Source: Sediminibacterium roseum | GTDB taxonomy: Bacteria > Bacteroidota > Bacteroidia > Chitinophagales > Chitinophagaceae | NCBI RefSeq assembly: GCF_009939005.1 | Contig: NZ_JAACJS010000012.1 | Coordinates: 248,001-312,000, forward strand | DNA: 64,000 nt | Direction: 5' to 3' | In this document: positions 27,201 through 35,391 of the stretch, one piece after another | How the letters are laid out: every line of letters begins with the position of its first letter | Position numbering within the stretch: position 1 is the stretch's first letter | The notes under the pieces: generated by a model | Database searches by the model: none | What the model was told of the DNA's origin: nothing | Seen by the model: the letters and a program-made list of their open reading frames with translations, nothing else | Position numbers and translations under genes: made by a program

Positions 27201-27713
27201 TTACTCTATCGCTTTCAGTATTTTTCTCCCCCTGCTCCTGAATGCGGCTGTTTCCATGTCCCATCTCTCTTCAATGACCAGTTTCAATTCAGCGCGGATG
27301 TCGGGGTATTTTTTGGAGAGATTGAAGAGGGTTGTCAGCGCGAAAGCCTTAACGGCAACCGGTGTGGCGGGCGATTCGATAAATGCGAAACATACGTTCA
27401 TCACTTCGCCATGAAATTCCTCCGGTATCTCTATCGCTTCAAGGATGCGTACCGAATTTCTCACTACCGCATTGTGTACGTCTTTGCGCTGCATCTGCGC
27501 AACAAGTTCTTTGATGTACGGAACGATCATACCCGGCTGCTGCCTCGCGGCCCAGCTCACGCTCCATGCGGCGCGCTGCGCAATGCGGTAGTCATCCGAC
27601 AGAAAACACTTCATCAGTTCCCTGAAGTTCTTTTTCGATGCACAGGCATACGCAGCAATTTTCAATGCCTGCGCTTTCGAATGTTCTGCCCCTAGTTCTT
27701 GCAGTATGTTCAC
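27201..27713 (-). CDS. HEAT-repeat-like helical protein
   Basis: A 170-residue all-helical protein built of degenerate HEAT/armadillo-like helix pairs (e.g. DDYRIAQRAAWSVSWAARQQP, NAVVRNSVRILEAIEIP, PVAVKAFALTTLFNLSKKYP). It probably acts as a protein-binding scaffold; no catalytic residues are expected. The start codon is GTG and it overlaps the cutC stop (GTGA), indicating translational coupling. It is the last gene of the glycosylasparaginase-cutC operon. Confidence 0.75.
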   Translation of the reverse strand: MNILQELGAEHSKAQALKIAAYACASKKNFRELMKCFLSDDYRIAQRAAWSVSWAARQQPGMIVPYIKELVAQMQRKDVHNAVVRNSVRILEAIEIPEEFHGEVMNVCFAFIESPATPVAVKAFALTTLFNLSKKYPDIRAELKLVIEERWDMETAAFRSRGRKILKAIE

Positions 27714-28432
27714 TGTTGTGCGTTGAAGGCGGCTTTCATTTTCCTGATCTCATCCACATCTACCGAAACATTTTTCAGTTCTTCGTTCATACTTTCCTTT
27801 TTGTAGGCCATCAAAGAGGCCTCATTGGTTCTTGCGGAAGAATGCATCTCCACTGCACCCGTATAATCAGCGATCTCTTTGATGTTGCTGCTGCGAACAC
27901 CACTCCCCGGAAGGATGATGATGCGGTCGCCTGCTTTTTCAACCAGGTCCCTGAGCACTGTCTTCGCGTCGCCGGCATTGGGTACCTGCCCGCTGGTGAG
28001 GATCCGCTGGCAACCACAACGGATGATGGTTTCAAGCGATTCGACCGGATCGGTCGAACGGTCGAAAGCCCGGTGAAACGTGACTTCCATGGGGTATGCG
28101 AGGGAAACCAGCTCTTTTGTGCGTGTGGCATCTATGGTTCCGTCTGCAAGCAGCAAACCGGTTACCACACCTTCAAAACCCAGTTCTTTACAAAGGGCGA
28201 TGTCTTTCTTTATCACTTCAAACTCGCCGGCGGTGTACAGAAAATCCCCGCCCCTTGGACGAATGATCGGGAACACCGGTATTTTGATCTTTTCCCTCGC
28301 TGTTTTCAATGTTCCGTATGATGGCGTGGTGCCGCCTTCGCCGGGATTTTCGCAGAGTTCGAGCCTGTCGGCGCCAGCTTCAACGGCCCGCAAGGCGGAT
28401 CCTATGTTGAATACGGCTATTTCTAACAACAA
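27710..28432 (-). CDS. cutC: CutC-family protein
   Basis: A 240-residue TIM-barrel protein with the family blocks ALRAVEAGADRLELCENPGEGGTTPSYG, VFPIIRPRGGDFLY, VTFHRAFD and LTSGQVPNAGDA. CutC was first linked to copper tolerance, but that role is doubtful and its reaction is unknown. In Bacteroidota it often travels with glycan-degradation genes, as here with a glycosylasparaginase 40 bases upstream. Complete at normal length. Confidence 0.93.
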   Translation of the reverse strand: MLLEIAVFNIGSALRAVEAGADRLELCENPGEGGTTPSYGTLKTAREKIKIPVFPIIRPRGGDFLYTAGEFEVIKKDIALCKELGFEGVVTGLLLADGTIDATRTKELVSLAYPMEVTFHRAFDRSTDPVESLETIIRCGCQRILTSGQVPNAGDAKTVLRDLVEKAGDRIIILPGSGVRSSNIKEIADYTGAVEMHSSARTNEASLMAYKKESMNEELKNVSVDVDEIRKMKAAFNAQQ

Positions 28433-28472
28433 TGTTTTCTGTTTTTGATTTTAAATGAACGGTTGCGAAAAT

Positions 28473-29486
28473 TTACAGCAGGTATTTTCCATCCACCAGG
28501 AAATTTTTATCGTCGGCATAGCATACGGCAAAGTCAAAACCTTTCTGGATGCAGTATCCGCCGTATTGCCCCTGTTTGTTGATGGCGATGAAACCTACCT
28601 GTATTTCCTTTGCCTTGCTGCCTTTGATCCGGATGATGCGTTCCACTGCCTTTTTACAGGCCGCTTCGGGCGAAAGGCCCTGCCGCATAAGTTCAACCAC
28701 AAGATGGGAGCCACAGATGCGGATCACGTCTTCGCCCTGGCCGGTTGCAGTAGCGGCGCCCACTTCGTTGTCTACAAACAGGCCCGCACCAATGATGGGC
28801 GAGTCGCCCAGCCGGCCGCGCATTTTAAAACCCTGTCCGCTTGTGGTGCAGCTGCCGCTCAGGTTGCCCGCCGCATCCATTGCCACCATGCCGATGGTAT
28901 CATGGTTCCATTCTCCGTTGTCGAAACGTTTGGGGGCAGAGGAAGTTTGGCTCTTTGTGTTTTCGATGTTGATCACAGGTTTGTACTCGCCTTTCCTGAG
29001 CCACTCTTTGTAGTTGCGTTCCGCTTCGGCCGACAGTTGCTGTGGTTCAAGGGGGAAGCCCTGTTCAACGGCAAACTGCTGTGCACCGGAGCCCACCAGC
29101 ATTACATGTGGTGTTTTTTCCATCACGCGGCGCGCCACCGATACGGGATGTTTGATGCGCTCGAGGAAAGCAACGCTTCCGCAGTTGGCATGTTCATCCA
29201 TAATGCAGGAATCGAGTGTAACAAAACCATCGCGGTCGGGATTGGCGCCGAGTCCTACGCAGCAATTCTGCGAAGCCTCCGTAACCATCACGCCCTGCTC
29301 CACGGCATCCAGTGCGCGGCCGCCATTGCGCAAAACGTTCCAGGCGGCGGCATTGGCGGCAATGCCCGTTTGCCAGGTAGAAATAACGATCGGTTTGCGC
29401 GCGGCCATCTTTCCCCCGGCAAAGCCTTTGAACGAGAAAGCGCCGAGGCCAAGTGAGCTGAGGTGAAGGAATTTTCTTCTTTGCAT
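28473..29486 (-). CDS. N4-(beta-N-acetylglucosaminyl)-L-asparaginase (glycosylasparaginase)
   Basis: An Ntn-hydrolase that frees N-glycans from asparagine, or a related isoaspartyl peptidase/asparaginase. The 337-residue precursor should self-cleave before Thr197 in HDTIGM, which becomes the nucleophile; downstream GSCTTSGQGFKMRGRLGDSPIIGAGLFVD is the binding segment typical of glycosylasparaginase. The N-terminus has a twin-arginine-like signal (QRRKFLHLSSLGLGAFSF), so export in folded form is likely. First gene of the operon with cutC and the HEAT protein, fitting glycoprotein breakdown. Confidence 0.92.
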   Translation of the reverse strand: MQRRKFLHLSSLGLGAFSFKGFAGGKMAARKPIVISTWQTGIAANAAAWNVLRNGGRALDAVEQGVMVTEASQNCCVGLGANPDRDGFVTLDSCIMDEHANCGSVAFLERIKHPVSVARRVMEKTPHVMLVGSGAQQFAVEQGFPLEPQQLSAEAERNYKEWLRKGEYKPVINIENTKSQTSSAPKRFDNGEWNHDTIGMVAMDAAGNLSGSCTTSGQGFKMRGRLGDSPIIGAGLFVDNEVGAATATGQGEDVIRICGSHLVVELMRQGLSPEAACKKAVERIIRIKGSKAKEIQVGFIAINKQGQYGGYCIQKGFDFAVCYADDKNFLVDGKYLL

Positions 29487-29535
29487 AACAACAATTGGAG
29501 TCGGGAGTAAAAGTTTCTGGACCGATCCGGAACTT

Positions 29536-29844
29536 CTAACTCTCGTGTACGTATAATTTCTGGATCATCTGTTCACTCACGGCATCGCTGTAAACACCGT
29601 AGGCGCTGATGAGCGTTCCTTTCATGGAGCCGTCGAGCGACTGAACCGCGTAGATCACGCTGGAATCGGAAGGGTTGGTCTCGCCTTCGAAACGGTAATG
29701 TTCAACAATTTCGAATTGGGAAGGGGAGAGACAAACACCCGAGGCCTGGCATTGAATGTTGTCAAACGCAATGTTGAAATCGGTGGTAAATCCACGATTC
29801 TTCAGATCCTTTAATGCATCAACCAGGTTTTCGTACACGTGCAT
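29536..29844 (-). CDS. Conserved small Bacteroidota protein of unknown function
   Basis: A 102-residue cytoplasmic protein. The layout (YENLVDALKDLKNRGFTTDFN, then FEIVEHYRFEGETNPSDSSVIYAVQS, then KGTLISAYGVYSD) matches a small family widespread in Bacteroidota. Some databases label it phosphoribosylpyrophosphate synthetase; it has no PRPP synthase motifs and that name should not be trusted. It lies 49 bases upstream of the glycosylasparaginase start on the same strand and may share its transcript. Confidence 0.75.
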   Translation of the reverse strand: MHVYENLVDALKDLKNRGFTTDFNIAFDNIQCQASGVCLSPSQFEIVEHYRFEGETNPSDSSVIYAVQSLDGSMKGTLISAYGVYSDAVSEQMIQKLYVHES

Positions 29845-29942
29845 GGGTGGTGATTTTATCGGATAAAGTTAGCGATTAGCCGGGTATAATCAGTGTTGAG
29901 CTATTTATTGATGAGATAAAAAGTATTTATTCTTCACCGGGC

Positions 29943-29982
29943 AAAAAAATACTGCGCATTTCGTGGTGCGCAGTATTTTTTT
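29943..29982. terminator. Terminator of the M14 peptidase gene (16-bp stem)
   Basis: AAAAAAATACTGCGCA pairs perfectly with its reverse complement (29967-29982) around an 8-base loop. A seven-base T-run follows on either strand. It lies about 20 bases after the M14 stop. Confidence 0.88.
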
Positions 29983-30002
29983 AAGACGGTCAGCCGTGTT
30001 GG

Positions 30003-32807
30003 TTATTTCTTTCCAACCACTGGCGCCGTTGTATACAATTCATTAAACAACAACTTGAAGGTTCCATGCGTTTGTGCGCGGAAAGTGATCTCGGGGCCGA
30101 ATGCATAGAGTTTTCCCTGGCCCACATTGGCAACAAAAGCTGCCACGCCGTTTTGCAGGTAGGCTTGTCCCCAGGCCCATCCGCTGCGCAGTGGTTTTGC
30201 GTTCGGGAACCATGCGATCGGCTTCACGGCGCCTTTTGCGTTTGCATCGGGTGCGATGTTGAACACGGGGCTCGCATCGAAATACACATCAGCCTGCGCA
30301 TTCATTCCCCATGCGGCCTGTTCTGTTGAGTCGATGCTAACGCGCAGTATGCTTCCCGGTATGTAATATTTTTCACCAGGCAGCCTTTGTTCCTGTCCGT
30401 TCACCATTTCAACAAGCGCGTTGCTTACCGGCAGATTCAGGTGATAGGCGAGGTTGGTGCTTGATCCGATGGTAACGATATCGCCACCTTCTTCCATGAA
30501 TTTTTTCAGTTGCGGGATGGATTTATCGGCGCTGATCCTTCCCTGCATTCTTTTGAATTCATCGGGAATGTTGTCGCTGGCACCGCCACCAAATCCGCCG
30601 CCGCCAAAACCACCACGTCCGCCGGCAAGAACGCTCGGTGGTGCGGGGATGGCGCCATCAACAAAAATGATCACATCGTATTTGGCACGAAGGCCGCCGG
30701 TGTCGATGTCTTTCGGATAGATCACCTCTACCGGGTAATGGTATTGCTCCATGATAAAGCGAACCCACCCCGAAGGCATCGATCCGCCATAGGTATCCCA
30801 CAATGCGATGCGCGATGGCGCGATCTTCTTCAGTGATACCGGGCGTTTTGCGATGGTGCCAACCTGGAGGCCGTTTTCCGCAGCCGATTTTTCAACGATG
30901 GATTTTGCTTTTGCAGACGCCGGAACAAAGAAAGAACCGATGGCCGCATTGGTTCCTGCAACGGCTTCCTGCACGCGAAACACTTCAACGCCTTCTTTCA
31001 GCAAGTCGTTCGCCGCGGTGTAAGATGCATTTGATTGTGAATTGAGGATATAACCGGCAGAAGCGGTGGGCAAGGCCGGAGCCTTGGCAGACTGCAGTTC
31101 CCCGTAAGGGATGCGTTCAAACGGCCCGGTGAAATCATCCAGGAAGCGATCGTACCTGATGCCCATTGAATACGCGAGCGTCCATCCAGCAGCATCATAA
31201 GGCGCTACCGGCGGGCCGCCCGGGTAAAGGAAATCGTTCGGGTGATCCTGTGGTTCCATGAGATCCATCACGTGCGGGCGGAATGCCTGGTTTGTTTTGA
31301 TCACATAGGATCCTTCGGGGTATTCTTTACCGCCAACGGTGAATTTAGCAGACGCTTTGTGCACCAGCACGCCCGTCCTGATCAGCGCATTTACAAAACG
31401 CACCGCCGTAGGGAAATCGGGTTGATCGGAAGGAAGGATATAGCCACGCGGATCGCGGAGAGACGCATTTTTCAGAACGCTGTCGTAGAATTTCATCGGC
31501 ACGCCGCCGCCGCCAAATCCACCACCGCCACCGGGGCGTTGTGGCGCTGCCGTGGTGCCGTTTCGCTGCTGTTCATTCTTGTTGAGTTGTTCGATCTCGG
31601 CAATCTTCTTGGGAGATAAGGTCCAGTAATCCTTGCTTCCGCGTTCGATGGAATTTCTTCCCATCTTGTACATGTTGTACAGCAACAGGTCGCTGTTGCG
31701 CGCCGCATAATCGAGTACGGCATAATTCATCGATACGGAATAGTCGATCGAATTCCTGAAATACCATTTCTGCGGTAACACGGGATAATTTGTTGCGCCG
31801 CTCGGTATCAAACGCTGCGGAACCAGCGGAATGTCCTGTGGTGTTGGGCCGCCGATGATCTCGGTCAGCAAACCGATCATGTTGTGGAAATACGTGGTTG
31901 TTCTCAATCCACCATTGTACCAGGTTGAATAGTTCGAGCCTGCGCGTTGCGTGTACCCTGGTTTTCCTTCGAGGTTAAGGCGGTTGCTCATGGTGGCGCC
32001 TACCGCATCGAGGCCCGAAATAATACCCGGGTCAAAAGCATAGTTGAACGGGTCGCGGAAAGGAGGGCCCGCTACCACCGCGCCCGGAGGGCCGGTCTGG
32101 TGGTGGTTGTACATGATCTGCGGCAGCCATTCGATATACAGTTGCCTGTTTATGTTCTGTGTTTCGCGCAGGTTCATCATAAAGAAATCGCGGTTGTTGT
32201 CGTGGCCCGCGTATTTTTCATAGAGCCTTGGCAGCTGGCTGGTTGATCTTTTTTCAGGCGCCGGGTTGCGCATGTACCAGTTGGAAACGAGTTCCTGTCC
32301 GTCTGGGTTGGCATGTGTGCAAAGCACGATCACATTGTCGAGGATCCGCATGGTCTCTGCGTCTTTGCGGCTGGTGAGTTGGTAGATGATCTCGATCAGC
32401 TGGTGAGCGCCTACTACTTCGGTAGCGTGCAGGCCGCCGTCGATCCATACCACGGTTTTACCTTCTGCAGCGAGCGCACGTGCCTGCTCATCGGTAAGGT
32501 CTTCGGCGTGTGCGAGGCGACGGGAGATCTCTTTGTAACGATCCAGTTTCTTCTGGTTGGCAGGAGAGGTGATGATCATCATGAACTGGGAACGGCCTTC
32601 TTCGGTCTTGCCGATGTCTACCAGCTTGGCGCGGTCGGAAGCGGCTGCAACTTTCTTCACATAGGCTTCGGTCTGTGTGTAAGTAGCGAGCTGGTAATTG
32701 TCGCCGATGTTGAACCCGAAATGTTCCTTCGGCGTCGGGATGTTTTGTGCATTTGAGAACAGGGCCAGCAAGAGCATGGCCAGGAGACAGGTTTTTTTCC
32801 GTAGCAT
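30003..32807 (-). CDS. M14-family zinc carboxypeptidase, secreted, with glycine-rich linkers
   Basis: A 934-residue secreted metallopeptidase. It has a signal peptide (CLLAMLLLALFSNAQ), then an M14 catalytic domain with zinc ligands His127 and Glu130 (GGLHATE), the THANPDG segment and a later histidine in YNHHQTG. After it lies a long C-terminal region of ~500 residues with a Rossmann-like part (YDVIIFVDGAIP). Two glycine-rich stretches of GGFGGG type split the chain, near residues ~426-436 and ~735-750. It probably trims peptides in the periplasm. Single gene with its own terminator. Confidence 0.9.
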   Translation of the reverse strand: MLRKKTCLLAMLLLALFSNAQNIPTPKEHFGFNIGDNYQLATYTQTEAYVKKVAAASDRAKLVDIGKTEEGRSQFMMIITSPANQKKLDRYKEISRRLAHAEDLTDEQARALAAEGKTVVWIDGGLHATEVVGAHQLIEIIYQLTSRKDAETMRILDNVIVLCTHANPDGQELVSNWYMRNPAPEKRSTSQLPRLYEKYAGHDNNRDFFMMNLRETQNINRQLYIEWLPQIMYNHHQTGPPGAVVAGPPFRDPFNYAFDPGIISGLDAVGATMSNRLNLEGKPGYTQRAGSNYSTWYNGGLRTTTYFHNMIGLLTEIIGGPTPQDIPLVPQRLIPSGATNYPVLPQKWYFRNSIDYSVSMNYAVLDYAARNSDLLLYNMYKMGRNSIERGSKDYWTLSPKKIAEIEQLNKNEQQRNGTTAAPQRPGGGGGFGGGGVPMKFYDSVLKNASLRDPRGYILPSDQPDFPTAVRFVNALIRTGVLVHKASAKFTVGGKEYPEGSYVIKTNQAFRPHVMDLMEPQDHPNDFLYPGGPPVAPYDAAGWTLAYSMGIRYDRFLDDFTGPFERIPYGELQSAKAPALPTASAGYILNSQSNASYTAANDLLKEGVEVFRVQEAVAGTNAAIGSFFVPASAKAKSIVEKSAAENGLQVGTIAKRPVSLKKIAPSRIALWDTYGGSMPSGWVRFIMEQYHYPVEVIYPKDIDTGGLRAKYDVIIFVDGAIPAPPSVLAGGRGGFGGGGFGGGASDNIPDEFKRMQGRISADKSIPQLKKFMEEGGDIVTIGSSTNLAYHLNLPVSNALVEMVNGQEQRLPGEKYYIPGSILRVSIDSTEQAAWGMNAQADVYFDASPVFNIAPDANAKGAVKPIAWFPNAKPLRSGWAWGQAYLQNGVAAFVANVGQGKLYAFGPEITFRAQTHGTFKLLFNELYTTAPVVGKK

Positions 32808-33054
32808 TCAGTTGGTTTTGGGTGTTAGGCACCGCTGGGGGCGGAACATGAATTTTTTTCTCACCCTATAAAAATATCCGGTTAAATCCTTTTTAAAAAA
32901 TTAAAATCAGGGAATCGGTGAGGAGTTGGTTTTGGGGGCTGAAAACAGGAATTGATCTTTTTTGGGTATGGGTGGCATTTGAGAAATGGAATTTGATCTA
33001 CATCAAACCCGGAAAAAACAATCGGTTTTAATTTCATGGCCTGATATCCATGTT

Positions 33055-33282
33055 ATGAAAAACCCAATAGAATTCCTGTGCAGGCTGTTGTTCCATCTCG
33101 ATCTTTCCGGGCCGGTAGACGATGCCTTCCGGGATTATGCGCGGATGTGTGGCGAACAGCCGAATCCCGATGATCCGTATGAAACTGACGCAGAACCCGC
33201 AAAAAGCCGGTTTGAAGAATCCCGCGGTATTATCTATATATATGATATACACGCAACCATTTCTAAGATCGAAGTGTCATAG
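33055..33282 (+). CDS. Possible small acidic protein, 75 residues
   Basis: A frame of 75 residues from ATG 33055: an amphipathic N-terminus (KNPIEFLCRLLFHLDLSG) and an acidic, proline-containing middle (EQPNPDDPYETDAEPAKSRFEE). Composition is protein-like but I recognise no family. An upstream in-frame ATG at 32986 is less likely. It lies 45 bases before a Crp/Fnr gene on the same strand and may be co-transcribed. It could also be a chance frame; without it the gap from 32808 to 33327 is otherwise empty. Confidence 0.35.
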   Translation: MKNPIEFLCRLLFHLDLSGPVDDAFRDYARMCGEQPNPDDPYETDAEPAKSRFEESRGIIYIYDIHATISKIEVS

Positions 33283-33327
33283 GCAGGATCCGGCTGCCGG
33301 TGCGGATGACCTTTTCAAAATTATCAT

Positions 33328-33936
33328 GTGGAACCCATTCAATCTTTATATAAGATACGCCCCGTAATTGATTACTGGAACAGCATTTATGAAATGCCGG
33401 AGGAACTGCTGCGGGACATCTATAAGGCCGTTCGGGTGCAGACGTTCCAGAAAGGCGAACTGTTGCTGGTGCCGGGCAAAACATCCAATTACGCGAGTTT
33501 TGTGTTGGAAGGACTCGTGAAAAGTTATTATCTGAAGGATGATGATATGACCGAGGTGGTAACCAAGTTCCTTTATGAGCAAACGATCATTACGTCCATC
33601 TTCAGTTTTTACAGCCGCCGGCCGGGCAATGAATATATTGTTGCCCTGGAAGACACCACGGTTGCCAGCCTGCACTATGATGCCATGCAGGAATTGCTGA
33701 AGAACCACCCGGTGTTCAACACCATTATACGCGTGACAACCGAGCGGTACCTGTTTTTCCTGGAGGTTGAACTGTACAACATGCGCAAGCCGCTGGCCGA
33801 AGACCGTTATCGTTTTTTCATCAAGCATTTCCCGCATCTGCAGCAAAGGCTCGCTTTGAAGGATATTGCTTCATACCTTGGAATGACGATTGAAACGCTG
33901 AGTCGTATTAGAGGGAGATATCGTAAGGCGGTTTAG
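33328..33936 (+). CDS. Crp/Fnr-family transcriptional regulator
   Basis: A 202-residue DNA-binding regulator with an N-terminal cyclic-nucleotide-binding-like beta-roll (~35-125: TFQKGELLLVPGKTSNYASFVLEGLVKSYY) and a C-terminal winged helix-turn-helix (LALKDIASYLGMTIETLSRIRGRY). The beta-roll lacks the arginine-serine cAMP pocket of true Crp, as is usual for Bacteroidota members, so the effector is unknown. The start is GTG at 33328; ATG at 33394 is an alternative that would remove the first helix. The target genes are not evident. Confidence 0.88.
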   Translation: MEPIQSLYKIRPVIDYWNSIYEMPEELLRDIYKAVRVQTFQKGELLLVPGKTSNYASFVLEGLVKSYYLKDDDMTEVVTKFLYEQTIITSIFSFYSRRPGNEYIVALEDTTVASLHYDAMQELLKNHPVFNTIIRVTTERYLFFLEVELYNMRKPLAEDRYRFFIKHFPHLQQRLALKDIASYLGMTIETLSRIRGRYRKAV

Positions 33937-33994
33937 GGGGCGGTCACCAGGCATTGATGTAGTTGTCCATTGTAACCTTCATGTAATTTTAGGT

Positions 33995-34471
33995 ATGAAA
34001 AATACTATAACACTGGCTGCATTTTGTCTGATAGGCTTGCTTGGTCAGGCACAAATCCCGTTCTATAAGGGTAAAAGTGTGCTAGAAAGCAGAACGTTTG
34101 ATTCGCTTAAACGGGATATTGTCCGGGACATCACCACACGAATTAAGGGCATATCAAGGGATGATCTCCTGTTTTTCAAAATCGATCTTGACAACAAGGG
34201 CGTTGCCTCAGTCAAGGAACTGTATAAGACAGAAAGTGACATATCAGCTAAAGTCCGCGCGGCACTGAATGCAACAGCGACATGCTGGAGCAATAAAGCC
34301 GGAAAGAAAATCACGCTTGTAATTCCTGTCTTTTTAATTGTCGATAAAGAAGAAGGAAAGCTTCCAAAGGAATTTTACTCAACGTTAACTTCAAGGACTA
34401 TAGATGACACTGGCGCGTTGAATTGCGTGCTGATCCCACCGGTTATTGTGAACTTTTTTCAATATCAATAA
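33995..34471 (+). CDS. Secreted protein of unknown function (weak TonB-C-like pattern)
   Basis: A 158-residue protein with a signal peptide (MKNTITLAAFCLIGLLGQAQ). Its mature part has a strand-helix-strand pattern (FKIDLDNKGVASVKELYKTESDISAKVRAAL, then ITLVIPVFLIV) that resembles the C-terminal fold of TonB-like proteins, but the match is too weak to assign. A TAATTTTA promoter-like element sits just before the ATG. Base composition starts to turn AT-rich here, which continues through the HEPN-like gene. Confidence 0.6.
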   Translation: MKNTITLAAFCLIGLLGQAQIPFYKGKSVLESRTFDSLKRDIVRDITTRIKGISRDDLLFFKIDLDNKGVASVKELYKTESDISAKVRAALNATATCWSNKAGKKITLVIPVFLIVDKEEGKLPKEFYSTLTSRTIDDTGALNCVLIPPVIVNFFQYQ

Positions 34472-34774
34472 CTATAAAACGTTGGATATCTGAGTCAGAA
34501 AAACTTAAGGAACCCAGAAAATCCTTTGACTCGAGTTAATGCTCACCCTCTGATCGAGTTTTATATTATTATTGTCCTATAATTAACATTATGTTAAATG
34601 AGTTAGCTTAACTGATCTTGTTTTATCTGTCTGCGTCCAAAGTCATTGCACGAAATATTCCAGCGGCTAAAGTTATCGCTAACCCACACGGCTATGGTTT
34701 ACATAAACTACAAAGAATTGAATGGAATTGAAGGATTATTATTCACGGATTATTACTGCATTAATTTGCGGTAT
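34472..34774. other. 303-base AT-rich gap, no gene seen
   Basis: Between the secreted protein and the end of the HEPN-like gene. It is AT-rich, with a short open frame on the plus strand (34646-34831) that overlaps the HEPN-like gene end and shows no protein-like features. I see no hairpin terminator or RNA gene. Confidence 0.5.
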
Positions 34775-35272
34775 TCATGCCCAAGTTCCGGTAAGGCCAA
34801 AACGTTCAAACTGGGCCGCAACTGGCACTAAGTTGTTATATATATTCATCAATATTGTATTTGTATCTGCAATATCTCCTAATTCAAACTTAAACAGTTC
34901 GTGAAACTGCGTTTTATCTTCATCGTCAGCAGTCACAATATCCCAAACATATAGGTGTGTCAAATCTGATGGGTTCCATTCGTATTTTCCATGAATCATT
35001 AAATTTCGATAGTCTACCTTTGACCTTAGTACCTCAAAGATCTGCTTCGATTGAGAAAGCAATTTTTCATCTTTTTGCCTAATGGCCTTCTGCGCCATAT
35101 CCACTTTTACAGCAAATGTTGTCCTTTTTAAATCCACAGGCTTTTCTTCTTTGTAAGCTTTAGAATAAATAATTATTCTTAAAAGTTGATGTTCGATCAG
35201 GCCACAGATATAGTTTATTTCACCGCGAATCCTAATGTCTAATGTGGTTGTCAGCAATTCTAATTGTTCCAT
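34775..35272 (-). CDS. HEPN-like protein
   Basis: A 165-residue, mostly helical protein. The pattern DYRNLMIHGKYEW contains Arg-x4-His, the catalytic motif of HEPN RNase domains, at the end of a long helix. The N-terminal half (IRGEINYICGLIEHQLLRIIIYSKAY) fits the first HEPN helices. HEPN proteins are often RNases of toxin-antitoxin or anti-phage systems, usually paired with a nucleotidyltransferase (MNT); none is present here. The start is ATG at 35272, just after a TAAATTGT -7-like element. The AT-rich composition differs from the surrounding core genes, suggesting transfer. Function is inferred from one motif only. Confidence 0.6.
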   Translation of the reverse strand: MEQLELLTTTLDIRIRGEINYICGLIEHQLLRIIIYSKAYKEEKPVDLKRTTFAVKVDMAQKAIRQKDEKLLSQSKQIFEVLRSKVDYRNLMIHGKYEWNPSDLTHLYVWDIVTADDEDKTQFHELFKFELGDIADTNTILMNIYNNLVPVAAQFERFGLTGTWA

Positions 35273-35391
35273 ACTACAATTTACGCCAAACAATTATGTT
35301 GTAATTTTCGGCCCCTCCCAATTGAAATAATCTAATGTTGAGATCTGATATTGGCCAGCGGCAAAGAAGTACTTTATAATTGTTTACAAAT

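Noticed and set aside
29536-29844. Phosphoribosylpyrophosphate synthetase
   Set aside because: At 102 residues it lacks all PRPP synthase motifs; the label in some databases looks like an error.
34646-34831. 61-residue open frame on the plus strand
   Set aside because: Overlaps the end of the HEPN-like gene, with no start signals or family match.
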